DNA of 64,000 nucleotides from Micavibrio sp. (GTDB taxonomy: Bacteria > Pseudomonadota > Alphaproteobacteria > Micavibrionales > UBA2020). Positions 19,482 through 28,771 of this stretch are shown here, piece by piece; position 1 is the first letter of the stretch; every line of letters begins with the position of its first letter. The position numbers and the translations under genes were made by a program. The DNA lies in the NCBI GenBank assembly GCA_028283745.1, contig JAPWJZ010000001.1, forward strand, positions 248,001 to 312,000, read 5' to 3'. The notes under the pieces were generated by a model, which worked only from the letters and a program-made list of their open reading frames with translations, had not been told where the DNA came from and searched no databases.

Positions 19482-19557
19482 TGGGGCGACCGATGGGGAT
19501 TGAACCCACGACATCTTGGACCACAACCAAGCGCTCTACCACTGAGCTACGGCCGCC
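19482..19557 (-). tRNA. tRNA-His(GUG)
   Basis: A complete cloverleaf on the minus strand, anticodon GTG in the loop TTGTGGT. The acceptor arm fits best with an encoded G at -1 pairing with C73 and an encoded CCA: GCGGCCG (1-7) pairs with CGGTCGC (66-72). The T loop TTCAATC and the D arm are regular. Confidence 0.97.
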
Positions 19558-19581
19558 ATACTGCGCGAAAACAGAGCCATG

Positions 19582-19611
19582 GATATACTCTCTGGCATCC
19601 CGCGCGGTCAA
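19582..19611 (-). promoter_or_regulatory. Promoter of tRNA-His
   Basis: Read on the minus strand, TTGACC and TATATC are separated by 18 bases, both 4-5 of 6 matches to sigma-70. The -10 box ends 24 bases before the tRNA. Confidence 0.6.
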
Positions 19612-19730
19612 GTTTTTATAACATAAGTTATATCCGCTTCCCATAAAAATATATGGCGATGCACAAAAAACAGGCAGTTGCTGCATTTTAGGGCAGCGTT
19701 CGAAGGCGTGAGGTAGAAAATACCTTTTAA

Positions 19731-20147
<417 letters not shown>

Positions 20148-20203
20148 TAACGAACGACTGAAGATATTCAAGAGACGACGACAGCCAGAAACAGGAGAAA
20201 AAA

Positions 20204-21676
20204 ATGGCCAAGACTACTGCAAAAGCTAAAGCGAAAACCTCCAAGGTACCTGCAAAAGCGAAAAGCGGCGCGGGCTTTGCCGAGTTCTTCAAAAAAATTA
20301 AAGAATTCGACATTGAATACGTTTCCTTCCGTTTCACCGACATGCGCGGCAAGCTGCAGCACACGGCGCAGCACATTGCGACTGTGGATGAAGAGCTGCT
20401 GACCGACGGCATCATGTTCGACGGTTCCTCCATCGCCGGCTGGAAGGCAATCAACGAATCCGACATGATCCTTATTCCCGATGTCGCAACCGCAACACTG
20501 GATCCGTTTTCCGCCATTCCGACGCTGAACGTTTTCTGCGACGTTTATGAACCCTCGACCGGCCAGCCCTATAGCCGCGACCCGCGCTCGATCGCAAAGG
20601 CAGCCGAGCAGTACCTGCGCTCCACCGGCATTGCCGATACCGGCTACTTCGGCCCCGAAGCCGAGTTCTTCATTTTCGACGACGTGCGCATCGAAGTCTC
20701 GATGAACCGCGTGAAGTACGAAATCGACAGCATTGAAGGCCCCTATAACTCCGGCACCGAATACGAAGCCGGCAACATGGGCCACCGCCCGGGCATTAAG
20801 GGCGGCTATTTCCCCGTCCAGCCGATCGACAGCTCCAACGACATGCGCGGCGAAATGACCTCCGTCCTCGCAGCGCTGGGCGTGCCGATGGAAAAACACC
20901 ACCACGAAGTCGCCCCCTCGCAGGTTGAGCTTGGCCTCAAGTTCTCGACGCTGGTGGATTCTGCCGACAACATGCAGCTCTATAAATACGTCGTGCATAA
21001 CGTGGCGCATTCCTACGGCAAAACGGCGACTTTCCTGCCGAAGCCTGTATACGGCGACAACGGCTCGGGCATGCACGTGCACCAGTCCCTGTGGAAAGCG
21101 GGCAAGCCGCTCTTCGCGGGTTCGGGCTACGCTGACCTGTCGGATACCTGCCTGTACTACATCGGCGGCATCATCAAGCACGCAAAAGCACTGAACGCCA
21201 TTACCAACCCCACCACCAACAGCTACAAACGTCTGGTGCCGGGTTATGAAGCGCCGGTGCTGCTGGCATATTCCGCCCGCAACCGCTCGGCATCGTGCCG
21301 CATTCCCTTCGCGGCATCGCCCAAAGCGAAACGCGTTGAAGTGCGCTTCCCCGATCCCGCTGCCAACACCTACCTTGCCTTCGCCGCCATGATGATGGCG
21401 GGTCTCGATGGCATCCAGAAGAAAATCCACCCCGGCGACGCGATGGACAAAAACCTTTATGACCTGCCGCCCGACGAGCTGGCCGAAATCCCCACCGTCT
21501 GCGGTTCGCTGCGCGAAGCGCTTGACGCCCTGCGCGATGATCATGACTTCCTGCTGAAAGGTGGCGTCTTTGCTAAAGACTTCATCGAAAGCTACCTCGA
21601 GCTGCGCTATGCGGAAGTGAAGGCATACGAAACCATGCCGCACCCGATCGAGTTCGCGATGTACTATTCCGTCTAA
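20204..21676 (+). CDS. glnA: Glutamine synthetase type I
   Basis: A 490-residue GlnA that makes glutamine from glutamate and ammonia. [12 protein letters not shown], the ATP-binding [12 protein letters not shown] segment, the NRSASCRIP region and the adenylylation loop with Tyr in [11 protein letters not shown] are all present, so it is the GlnE-regulated type. A Lys/Ala-rich extension of about 25 residues precedes the usual start. A strong AGGAG site lies before the ATG. It forms a unit with glnB. Confidence 0.95.
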   Translation: MAKTTAKAKAKTSKVPAKAKSGAGFAEFFKKIKEFDIEYVSFRFTDMRGKLQHTAQHIATVDEELLTDGIMFDGSSIAGWKAINESDMILIPDVATATLDPFSAIPTLNVFCDVYEPSTGQPYSRDPRSIAKAAEQYLRSTGIADTGYFGPEAEFFIFDDVRIEVSMNRVKYEIDSIEGPYNSGTEYEAGNMGHRPGIKGGYFPVQPIDSSNDMRGEMTSVLAALGVPMEKHHHEVAPSQVELGLKFSTLVDSADNMQLYKYVVHNVAHSYGKTATFLPKPVYGDNGSGMHVHQSLWKAGKPLFAGSGYADLSDTCLYYIGGIIKHAKALNAITNPTTNSYKRLVPGYEAPVLLAYSARNRSASCRIPFAASPKAKRVEVRFPDPAANTYLAFAAMMMAGLDGIQKKIHPGDAMDKNLYDLPPDELAEIPTVCGSLREALDALRDDHDFLLKGGVFAKDFIESYLELRYAEVKAYETMPHPIEFAMYYSV

Positions 21677-21724
21677 CGACGGCCTTACTCCGGCGACATT
21701 TTTGATGAAGCCATAAACTCCGAA

Positions 21725-21762
21725 ACGCCCCCGTCAATTCTCCTGACGGGGGCGTATTTTTA
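21725..21762 (+). terminator. Rho-independent terminator of glnBA
   Basis: ACGCCCCCGTCA pairs with TGACGGGGGCGT (12 base pairs, 7-base loop), then ATTTTTAT. It ends the glnBA unit before the convergent DCC gene. Confidence 0.85.
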
Positions 21763-21784
21763 TGCCGGAATGACGTTTAAGAAA

Positions 21785-22177
21785 TCAGCGGGGGAGGTTG
21801 TTTATTTTGCCGCGGCCCAGCAGGCAGACCGTCATAAGCCGCACGGTGGCAAAGGCGGGGTAAAGAATTTTTGCACGGCGGCGGGAGCCGAACGTCCAGG
21901 CCATCAACCCGTTGACGATGCCGGAAGGGGTGGACATGAGCGACAGCAGGGTCATGGCTTCATCGGCGTAATAAATTTTGCCGGCGTATTTAACGGCCAT
22001 GCCGTTATCAAGGTCATAGCCGGCTTCTGTCAGCTCTTTGCGCAGGGTAGAATCTTCCCGTGCATTCACCAGCGTCACATCAAGGTTTTTCTTCAGCCGC
22101 ACCCAGCGCACATAGCGTGTGCAGAAGGGGCATTCGCCGTCGTAAACAATCCACATTTTTTCCGGTGCGGCGGTCAT
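21785..22177 (-). CDS. DCC-family thiol-disulfide oxidoreductase-like protein
   Basis: A 130-residue protein with the N-terminal DCC signature: DGECPFC, a thioredoxin-like CxxC preceded by Asp. The start at 22177 is chosen because the ATG overlaps the stop of the upstream HTTM-like gene (ATGA), and it begins just before the motif. DCC proteins often sit beside or are fused to HTTM-type membrane proteins, as here. The substrate is unknown. Confidence 0.85.
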   Translation of the reverse strand: MTAAPEKMWIVYDGECPFCTRYVRWVRLKKNLDVTLVNAREDSTLRKELTEAGYDLDNGMAVKYAGKIYYADEAMTLLSLMSTPSGIVNGLMAWTFGSRRRAKILYPAFATVRLMTVCLLGRGKINNLPR

Positions 22178-23409
22178 TTTGCGCTTTCTGGCGGTGCGGT
22201 ACACAGCGGCATGGAATAGGTGGTCAGCTTGGTCGTCCATGGCGCATCGAACATGCTAATAATAAGGCGCGTCGAGTCCGGTTTTTCAAGGTGCGGACAA
22301 AAACCTTTTAATCCAGTGGTATAGAGCTTTAAGCCCGGCTGCGCTGTTTCGGCAGCGACCCCCAGCAGTTCATAGGTGATGCTGATCGCATCAAGGCGGC
22401 CATGATGAACTTTGTCCGACAGGCTGGGCGGCAGGAATGACAGGTTTTCAGCCGGATCGAACTGCACGAAGACGTTGGGTGTGCAGGCGCAATAAAGCTT
22501 GAAGGCGGGGTCTGACCCCATAAATGTCGGGCCTGCAATGCCAAAGACCGGCCAAAACCAGAAGAGGAGGATGGCGATGATATTCGGTATCCGCATCAGT
22601 GTCTTTTTATCCAGCAGCGGTTCCTTGTGGTGCCAGAACAGGGTGGCTGCCAGAACGTCGATGTAGACGTTCCAGGGCCAGACAATGGGCGCATAGTTAT
22701 GCCCCGTCGGCCCAAGCGATAGCAGCACGACCGCCAGCATGGTCGAGGCAAAGAGAATGCCAAGTGTCCGGCTGAGCGGTATCAGCAGGAAGATGCCGAT
22801 AGCTGCTTCAAGAAACGGCGTTATGGTCGCAAGCGCCGAGGTGAACATGGAGGGCGGAAACCAGTTCCCGACGAACCACGGGAACATGCCTTGAATGAAG
22901 GGCAGGTTGATTTTGTAATAGCCAGCCCAGAAATAAATGCCGGCGGTCATGAAGCGGATCGGGTCGAACAGCCGCGTATCCTTGCCGGGGCCAGAGGACA
23001 GGCCGAGCACAAGCATGACGAAGCAATACATGTACACGAAGGGCTGGAACCGCAGCTCATCCTGCAATGCCCATAAAAAGCACGCCAGAGGCGGATACAG
23101 GGCAAAGCGGTGATAGCGCGGAAAAAGAATAAGGAAGGAGAGGACGATGACGGTGGAGATGAACAGGAAGTCGTTGACGCTTTCCGGCACATGCTCGGCT
23201 ATTTTCAGGATGGGCGATATGCGGAACAGGTCGCGCGTGCCAATCCATAGCGGCGGGGAGATGAAGAACGTAACCAGCAGGCTAAGCGCGCTGACCCGCA
23301 TATGCAGCTGGAAAAGGCCCGCAGCGGACATTTCTGCCGGCGCCAGCGTAAGGTAAATTTTTCTGAGGCGGTGGAAGGGGCGCCAGTTTGCCAGCGTCGC
23401 GGATGTCAT
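22174..23409 (-). CDS. HTTM-like polytopic membrane protein
   Basis: A 411-residue protein with about 8-9 hydrophobic spans up to residue 280 and a C-terminal soluble region of about 130 residues. FMTAGIYFWAGYYKIN, a Tyr/Trp-rich motif following a charged loop, resembles the HTTM (horizontally transferred transmembrane) family related to vitamin K-dependent gamma-carboxylase. The coupled DCC gene downstream strengthens this. The two overlap by 4 bases, so they probably act as one redox/membrane unit. The call is a family resemblance by eye. Confidence 0.6.
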   Translation of the reverse strand: MTSATLANWRPFHRLRKIYLTLAPAEMSAAGLFQLHMRVSALSLLVTFFISPPLWIGTRDLFRISPILKIAEHVPESVNDFLFISTVIVLSFLILFPRYHRFALYPPLACFLWALQDELRFQPFVYMYCFVMLVLGLSSGPGKDTRLFDPIRFMTAGIYFWAGYYKINLPFIQGMFPWFVGNWFPPSMFTSALATITPFLEAAIGIFLLIPLSRTLGILFASTMLAVVLLSLGPTGHNYAPIVWPWNVYIDVLAATLFWHHKEPLLDKKTLMRIPNIIAILLFWFWPVFGIAGPTFMGSDPAFKLYCACTPNVFVQFDPAENLSFLPPSLSDKVHHGRLDAISITYELLGVAAETAQPGLKLYTTGLKGFCPHLEKPDSTRLIISMFDAPWTTKLTTYSMPLCTAPPESAK

Positions 23410-23416
23410 GTTGTGG

Positions 23417-24619
23417 TCACTTGATTGACTTCAGAATTTCATGGAACGTCTGCACGTTGCGCGCCCAGGCGTAAAGGTTGTCGTTTTCCTTCGGGGTGAA
23501 CATGAAGGCGAAAATGTACCAGTCTTTGTCGCCCAGCATGGCCATGTGGATTTCCTGGATTTTGCTGGTTCCCTTAATGTTCTGCACATCATAGACTTCA
23601 TAGCGGTTGAAGATGAAGCGGTCATAGGCATCTGACTTGCCGGTCGAGAGCATTTTGAGAAACTTCAGTTTCATCGTATCGTCAAAGTATTTCTTCTGGT
23701 TCTCGATCTCCGTTTTCGCATCGGTCGAGCGCGTGCGGCGGACGGCAACGAAGCGCACGAAACCGTCAATAATTTTCGACAGCGATTTCGTTTGCAGGTG
23801 CGCGGTCAGCTTGTTCATGTCGCGGAAGTCGGTCGCCACCACTTCCCAAGAAGCGGGATAGGTGAACTTGATTGAATCAACCAGCGTAAACACCTTCTGG
23901 TCTTCGATCGGGTCATCCTTCGGGTAGAGGATGCGGAAACTGTCGATGGATTTCTTTTGAAGGAACTTCACGTAGGTTTGCAGGGAGAGGGGTGCCTTGA
24001 AGGTTGCCAGCAAAAGGTACGAGCCGCTGATATGGGCGGAAGCATATTCAATCGTGCTGGTGCCGCCGGCAATACCGGCCGCGACATAAAGGCCGGCAGC
24101 ATTCTTGATGCCTTCGGACGTCACTTCGCCCTGCATGCTGTAGCCGCTGGAGAGCATGTAGTTCTTCAGCCAGCTGCGCGCGTCAATTTCGTTGTCAAGG
24201 TGAATGCCCTGCACGATGACTTCGACCTGCTGCGTGCCGATCATGGGGCTGGTATAGCGGGCAAGGTCGCCAATGATGGCTTGGGAGCTGCTGTCCTGCA
24301 GCGACGGCGGAATATCAATTTCCGTCCAGTCTTTCGGCAGGGTGATTTCAAATTCAAGCTCGGCCTTATTATAAGGCATCATGCCGTAGGCCTTGGTCAG
24401 CTTGGCAAAGCTGTCGTCATCGTGAATGGGGTGTTCTTTCGGCGCTTGCACGACCGGCGCTTTGTTTTCGCCAAAGCCGAACAGCACGGGCTTCAGCAGC
24501 GGGTTGCTGTGCAGGCCCGCGTTCGGCATGGTGGCCGCAACGGCGTTAAGGGCGATGCCTGCAACCGCGATGGCGGCAAGGCCGCCCAAAAGAAGCTTTT
24601 GGAAATTGAAGCGTTTCAT
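23417..24619 (-). CDS. Exported hypothetical protein with two similar domains
   Basis: A 400-residue exported protein with signal peptide LLLGGLAAIAVAGIALNAVAA. The mature region has two segments that look alike: one around residues 90-200 beginning FEITLPKDWTEIDIP, another around 245-400 beginning IKFTYPASWEVVATDF. Both resemble the DcrB/DUF1795-like 'xxPxxW' opening of small periplasmic or lipoprotein domains. I do not recognise a named protein. The start at 24619 is preferred over an upstream TTG. It is followed 7 bases later by the HTTM-like gene, suggesting a common operon. Confidence 0.65.
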   Translation of the reverse strand: MKRFNFQKLLLGGLAAIAVAGIALNAVAATMPNAGLHSNPLLKPVLFGFGENKAPVVQAPKEHPIHDDDSFAKLTKAYGMMPYNKAELEFEITLPKDWTEIDIPPSLQDSSSQAIIGDLARYTSPMIGTQQVEVIVQGIHLDNEIDARSWLKNYMLSSGYSMQGEVTSEGIKNAAGLYVAAGIAGGTSTIEYASAHISGSYLLLATFKAPLSLQTYVKFLQKKSIDSFRILYPKDDPIEDQKVFTLVDSIKFTYPASWEVVATDFRDMNKLTAHLQTKSLSKIIDGFVRFVAVRRTRSTDAKTEIENQKKYFDDTMKLKFLKMLSTGKSDAYDRFIFNRYEVYDVQNIKGTSKIQEIHMAMLGDKDWYIFAFMFTPKENDNLYAWARNVQTFHEILKSIK

Positions 24620-24682
24620 GTGTCGTCTCAACTCTCTTTATATATGTATGCCGTTTAGCAGTTTGCCGGGACGGGCGGGAGG

Positions 24683-25081
24683 CTATAGAGTCTCGCGCAC
24701 CACGGGAATGGGTTTGCGGTCTTCGTCGATGGCGACGTAGGTGAATTTGCCTTCGGTCACTTTGCGGGCCTCGGAATCGCCCATGCGGGAGCGCGCCCAG
24801 CTTTCGATGATGACGGAGATGGAGGTTTTGCCGACGCGCTCGATATGCGCATAGAAGCTGACTTCATCCCCCACATGCACGGGCGACTTGAAGGTCATGG
24901 CTTCAATGCCGACTGTTGCTATGCGGGAGCGTGACTTTTGCGTTGCCACAACAGCGCCAGCCAAGTCCATCTGCGACAGCAACCAGCCGCCAAAAATATC
25001 CCCGTTGGCGTTCGCATCCGCCGGCATGGCGATGGTGCGAAGGGCGGGGCAGGTGTCGTAATCCGGTTTATCGCGTGACAT
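24683..25081 (-). CDS. yciA: Acyl-CoA thioester hydrolase, YciA type
   Basis: A 132-residue hotdog-fold thioesterase. It has the YciA motif NANGDIFGGWLLSQMDLAG with the catalytic Asp region and the MTFKSPVHVGDEVSF strand. YciA hydrolyses a broad range of acyl-CoAs. It sits 63 bases upstream of the exported two-domain protein on the same strand and is probably the first gene of that minus-strand group. Confidence 0.88.
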   Translation of the reverse strand: MSRDKPDYDTCPALRTIAMPADANANGDIFGGWLLSQMDLAGAVVATQKSRSRIATVGIEAMTFKSPVHVGDEVSFYAHIERVGKTSISVIIESWARSRMGDSEARKVTEGKFTYVAIDEDRKPIPVVRETL

Positions 25082-25228
25082 GGGCTTCTGGCCATTCCTT
25101 TAAAAAGACTGGTTTTTTGTGTCCTGCAATAATATATAACGCCTCACCCCGCCATGTCCAAGGGTTGCTTCTGGACGGCAAAATGCTTAGATTACAGGAA
25201 TCATCAGGAATTCTGGGAAGACGGTACC

Positions 25229-27208
25229 GTGGCAAACAGCAGCTCAAAACAAGACTACTCGGCAGAAGATATTGAGGTACTGGAAGGCCTTGAGCCTGTC
25301 CGTAAACGCCCCGGCATGTATATTGGCGGCACGGATGAGCGCGCCATGCACCACTTGGTCAGCGAAATTCTGGATAACGCCATGGATGAAGCCGTGGCCG
25401 GTTACGCTTCCCGCATCGAAATTCATCTGGGTGCGGGCAACCGCGTCCGTATTAAGGATAATGGCCGCGGAATTCCCGTGGATAACCACCCCAAATTCCC
25501 CGGTAAGTCTGCGCTTGAGGTTATTTTTACGACCCTTCACTCCGGCGGCAAGTTCAGCGGCAAGGTCTATAACACCTCCGGTGGTCTGCATGGCGTCGGT
25601 TCCTCCGTCGTCAATGCGCTCTCGACCGAGCTGAACGTCGAAGTTTTCCGCGACAAGGAGCATTACCAGCAGACCTATAGCCGCGGCAAAGCCACCTCGA
25701 AGCTCAAAAAAATCGGCCCCGCCAAAGAACGCGGTACGCAGATTACCTTTGTGCCGGACGTTGAAATTTTCGGCAGCTCGGCTGAATTCAGTCCGATGGT
25801 TTGCTATAAGCTTGCGCGCTCCAAGGCCTACCTGTATCGCGGTGTTGAAATTCACTGGACATGCGATGAAACGCTGCTGAAGTCGCATCCCGGCGTGCCG
25901 CAGGAAGAAACTATCAAGTTTCCCAATGGCATTCTTGATTATCTTTATTCATTGGTTGAGGGTAAAACCTCCCTGACCCCGAAGCCGTTCTATGGTTCGG
26001 TCGAGTTTCCTGATGGTGAAGGCCGCTGCGAATTCGCCATTGCCTGGACGGAAGAGGAGGAAGAAGGCTTCCTGACCTCCTATTGCAATACCATTCCGAC
26101 GCCGGAAGGCGGCACTCACGTGCAGGGCGTGCGCTCCGCATTGTCCAAGGGCCTGAAAAGCTATGCAGACCTTATCAATAACAAGAAAGCCGGCATTTTA
26201 ACGCCGGATGATATTCTTGGTTCTTCAACCATTTTGCTGTCGATCTTCATCCGTGATCCGCAATTCCAGGGGCAGACGAAGGAAAAGCTCACCTCTGCCA
26301 ATGCAACGCGCCTGATTGAAAACGCGGTGAAGGATAACTTCGAGCATTGGCTGACCGGCGACAATGCCGCCAGCAAATACCTGCTCGACTACCTTATTCA
26401 GGTGGCGGAAGAACGCCGCCGCGCCAAAGACCAGCAGGAAATGTCGCGCAAATCGGCAACCCGCAAGCTGCGTCTGCCGGGCAAGCTCTCGGATTGCTCG
26501 AGAAAAACATCTGAAGGCACTGAAATCTTTATCGTTGAGGGGGATTCCGCAGGCGGCTCGGCCAAACAGGCGCGTAACCGCGAAACCCAGGCTATTCTGC
26601 CGCTGCGCGGTAAAGTCCTGAACGTTGCCAGCGCGACCTCAGACAAAATTCGCGGCAACCAGGAAATTTCCGACCTTATTCAGGCACTCGGCTGCGGCAC
26701 GGGCAAGGACTGCAAGGTCGACAAGCTACGCTACGAGCGCGTCATTATTATGACCGACGCAGACGTTGACGGCGCGCACATCGCTTCGCTGCTGATTACC
26801 CTGTTCTATCAGGAAATGCGCCCGTTGATTATCAGCGGCTCGCTCTATCTTGCGCTGCCGCCGCTTTATCGCCTGTCGGCGGGCGGGGATACGGTTTATG
26901 CCCGTGACGACAAGCATAAAGACGAGCTGATGAAGACGACCTTCAAGAACCGCAAGAAGATCGACATCAGCCGCTTCAAGGGTCTTGGCGAGATGCCGGC
27001 AGCCCAGCTGAAGGAAACGACGATGGATATGAGCAAGCGCACGCTGCTGCGCGTTGTCCTGCCGGAATCGGAAAACAGCATCGATGCCTTTAAAAAGGCC
27101 GAAGGCGGCACCGCGCAGCTGATCGAAAGGCTGATGGGCAAGAATCCGGAAGCACGTTTTGACTTCATTCAGGAAAACGCAAAATTCGTGCAGGATATTG
27201 ATATTTAA
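25229..27208 (+). CDS. parE: DNA topoisomerase IV subunit B
   Basis: A 659-residue type IIA topoisomerase ATPase subunit for decatenation of daughter chromosomes. The GHKL ATPase region (EILDNAMDEAVAG, DNGRGIPVDNH, GGLHGVGSSVVNAL), the TOPRIM motif EGDSAGGSAKQARNR with DADVDGAH, and the C-terminal segment are intact. ParE is preferred to GyrB because of the short length, without the GyrB insert. An ATG at 25154 would add 25 unusual residues; the GTG at 25229, with GGGAAGA before it, begins MANSSSKQDYSAEDIEVLEG and is preferred. Confidence 0.9.
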   Translation: MANSSSKQDYSAEDIEVLEGLEPVRKRPGMYIGGTDERAMHHLVSEILDNAMDEAVAGYASRIEIHLGAGNRVRIKDNGRGIPVDNHPKFPGKSALEVIFTTLHSGGKFSGKVYNTSGGLHGVGSSVVNALSTELNVEVFRDKEHYQQTYSRGKATSKLKKIGPAKERGTQITFVPDVEIFGSSAEFSPMVCYKLARSKAYLYRGVEIHWTCDETLLKSHPGVPQEETIKFPNGILDYLYSLVEGKTSLTPKPFYGSVEFPDGEGRCEFAIAWTEEEEEGFLTSYCNTIPTPEGGTHVQGVRSALSKGLKSYADLINNKKAGILTPDDILGSSTILLSIFIRDPQFQGQTKEKLTSANATRLIENAVKDNFEHWLTGDNAASKYLLDYLIQVAEERRRAKDQQEMSRKSATRKLRLPGKLSDCSRKTSEGTEIFIVEGDSAGGSAKQARNRETQAILPLRGKVLNVASATSDKIRGNQEISDLIQALGCGTGKDCKVDKLRYERVIIMTDADVDGAHIASLLITLFYQEMRPLIISGSLYLALPPLYRLSAGGDTVYARDDKHKDELMKTTFKNRKKIDISRFKGLGEMPAAQLKETTMDMSKRTLLRVVLPESENSIDAFKKAEGGTAQLIERLMGKNPEARFDFIQENAKFVQDIDI

Positions 27209-27249
27209 CAGGAAAATAGGCGACTCTTTTGTTGTTTATGCAAAACGAA

Positions 27250-27278
27250 TTGACAGTTTTTTTGTTTCGCCTTAGTAT
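27250..27278 (+). promoter_or_regulatory. Candidate sigma-70 promoter upstream of the 27401 gene
   Basis: TTGACA, 17 bases, TAGTAT. It lies 123 bases before the start codon; a second, closer candidate is at 27333. Confidence 0.5.
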
Positions 27279-27332
27279 TGTTTTTAAGTAAGCATATTAC
27301 GCCCGAAACGGGCAGAGACGATGATAAGGGGC

Positions 27333-27360
27333 TTGGGTTTAAGCGGTAATTCGCTATAAT
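27333..27360 (+). promoter_or_regulatory. Candidate promoter TTGGGT-16-TATAAT
   Basis: A perfect TATAAT at 27355-27360 with TTGGGT 16 bases upstream, 41 bases before the start codon at 27401. The CtrA box at 27365 covers the expected transcription start. Confidence 0.55.
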
Positions 27361-27364
27361 TGCG

Positions 27365-27379
27365 TTAAATCAACGTTAA
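27365..27379 (+). promoter_or_regulatory. CtrA-type box TTAA-N7-TTAA
   Basis: TTAAATCAACGTTAA, two TTAA half sites with exactly 7 bases between, the CtrA recognition pattern. It lies just downstream of the -10 box, where binding would be expected to repress. Confidence 0.55.
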
Positions 27380-27400
27380 ACGATAAAAAACGGGTGTGTT

Positions 27401-28120
27401 ATGGAAGACAATAAAAAAGATCAAAAAGGCTGGCTCTCGACGACGTTCCGCAAAGCGGTTCTGACCGGCGTAACGGCTATCGCACTCGCGGGCGGTCTCG
27501 CTACCGAAGCATCGGCACAACAATATCAAGGTCAGGGCCAGCAGGTCACGGCGCAAGTCCAGAAACCCTGGGCAGGCGACCCCCAGTACCAGCGCCAGAT
27601 CAACGACTATGAATATGCCAGCCAGCTGCGCATGCAGCGCTTGAACGCGAACGAGCAGGCGCAAATGGCCAACTTGAATAACTGGCACGCCCAGCAGCTT
27701 GCCCGAAGCATCCAGAACGGCCAGCGCGCATCGCGCGGCGGTTTCACCTTTGGCGAAATCCTGACCACCGGTAACCAGGCCGGCGCAGTTGAGGCCAACT
27801 ATCGTGCCAAACAAGTCCAGATCCACACCAACGCAGAAACTGCGCGTTTACGTGAGACGGAGAACCTTGAGCGTCAGGAAGCGAATCTCGACAACGCTTA
27901 TGCAAAAAAATACGGCGCAACCCTGCGCGTGACATCGCCCGCGCCGCGCGTGGCAACCAGCCAGCCCGCCAATGGCGCTCTTTCTGCCGACCAGCAGCAT
28001 GACCGCCTTGTTCGCGCCTATCAGGATGCGCAGCTTAGCTCTGCCAAAAGCGGCAAGCCGATGCCGAAGCCGGAAACTTTCGGCCTCAGCCCGCGCGACC
28101 CGGCGATTGCACCGCAGTAA
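27401..28120 (+). CDS. Exported Gln/Ala-rich hypothetical protein
   Basis: A 239-residue protein with a charged N-terminus and a signal peptide (about residues 18-39, ending ASAQQ). The mature part is Gln-, Asn- and Arg-rich and probably a long helix or coiled coil from about residue 65 to 170 (MQRLNANEQAQMANLNNWH and following), with a Pro-rich tail. I recognise no family. It is monocistronic, with its own promoter, a CtrA-type box at the transcription start and a terminator just after the stop, which suggests cell-cycle-timed expression. Confidence 0.7.
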   Translation: MEDNKKDQKGWLSTTFRKAVLTGVTAIALAGGLATEASAQQYQGQGQQVTAQVQKPWAGDPQYQRQINDYEYASQLRMQRLNANEQAQMANLNNWHAQQLARSIQNGQRASRGGFTFGEILTTGNQAGAVEANYRAKQVQIHTNAETARLRETENLERQEANLDNAYAKKYGATLRVTSPAPRVATSQPANGALSADQQHDRLVRAYQDAQLSSAKSGKPMPKPETFGLSPRDPAIAPQ

Positions 28121-28138
28121 GCGCTTCAACTTTTTAAA

Positions 28139-28172
28139 TAAAAAGCCCTCCGCCAGCCGGGGGGCTTTTTAT
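28139..28172 (+). terminator. Rho-independent terminator
   Basis: AAAAGCCCTCCG pairs with CGGGGGGCTTTT across a 5-base loop with a T run, 20 bases after the stop at 28120. Confidence 0.8.
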
Positions 28173-28262
28173 TTTGGTGCGGCAGCATAATTTTAAACGT
28201 AACCTTTTGGGTAGCCGGCGCGAAGAACGGGTATAGGCCCTGATTTTCAAAAGGATAACCCC

Positions 28263-28760
28263 ATGAATAGGCGACATTTTATGATAAGCGGCTTGATGGC
28301 CGGCGCGGCTGTCACGCTATTCCCCCTGAAGTTTGCCTTTGCAGATGAAAAGGCGGCGGAAAAAATTGAGGAGATACATATGACCGACGACGAATGGAAA
28401 AAAAAGCTCACCCCCCAGCAGTATGACGTGCTGCGCTGCGAAGGCACTGAACGCCCCGGCAGCAGCCCGCTGCTGGATGAACACCGCAAGGGCAAGTTTG
28501 TTTGCGCCGGTTGCGGCTTCCCGCTGTTTAGCTCTGACCAGAAATTTGACAGTGGCACGGGCTGGCCCAGCTTCTTTGATGTGATTCCGGCCCACGTTGG
28601 CACCAGCACGGATACCAAGCTGTTCATGCAGCGTACCGAATACCATTGCGCCCGTTGCGGCGGCCATCAGGGGCACGTTTTCAGCGACGGTCCCGCGCCG
28701 ACGGGGTTGCGCTATTGCAACAACGGCGTCGCGCTGAAGTTTGAACCGGAAGAAAAATAA
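28263..28760 (+). CDS. msrB: Exported peptide-methionine (R)-S-oxide reductase
   Basis: A 165-residue MsrB. The N-terminus MNRRHFMISGLMAGAA is a twin-arginine signal with the RRHF pattern, so the enzyme should be exported folded. The two zinc CxxC pairs (CAGC and CARC), GTGWPSF, and the catalytic Cys in RYCNNG are present. It reduces the R form of methionine sulfoxide in exported proteins. The msrA gene follows 11 bases later; the pair forms an exported methionine repair unit. Confidence 0.93.
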   Translation: MNRRHFMISGLMAGAAVTLFPLKFAFADEKAAEKIEEIHMTDDEWKKKLTPQQYDVLRCEGTERPGSSPLLDEHRKGKFVCAGCGFPLFSSDQKFDSGTGWPSFFDVIPAHVGTSTDTKLFMQRTEYHCARCGGHQGHVFSDGPAPTGLRYCNNGVALKFEPEEK

Positions 28761-28771
28761 GGATTCATGCC

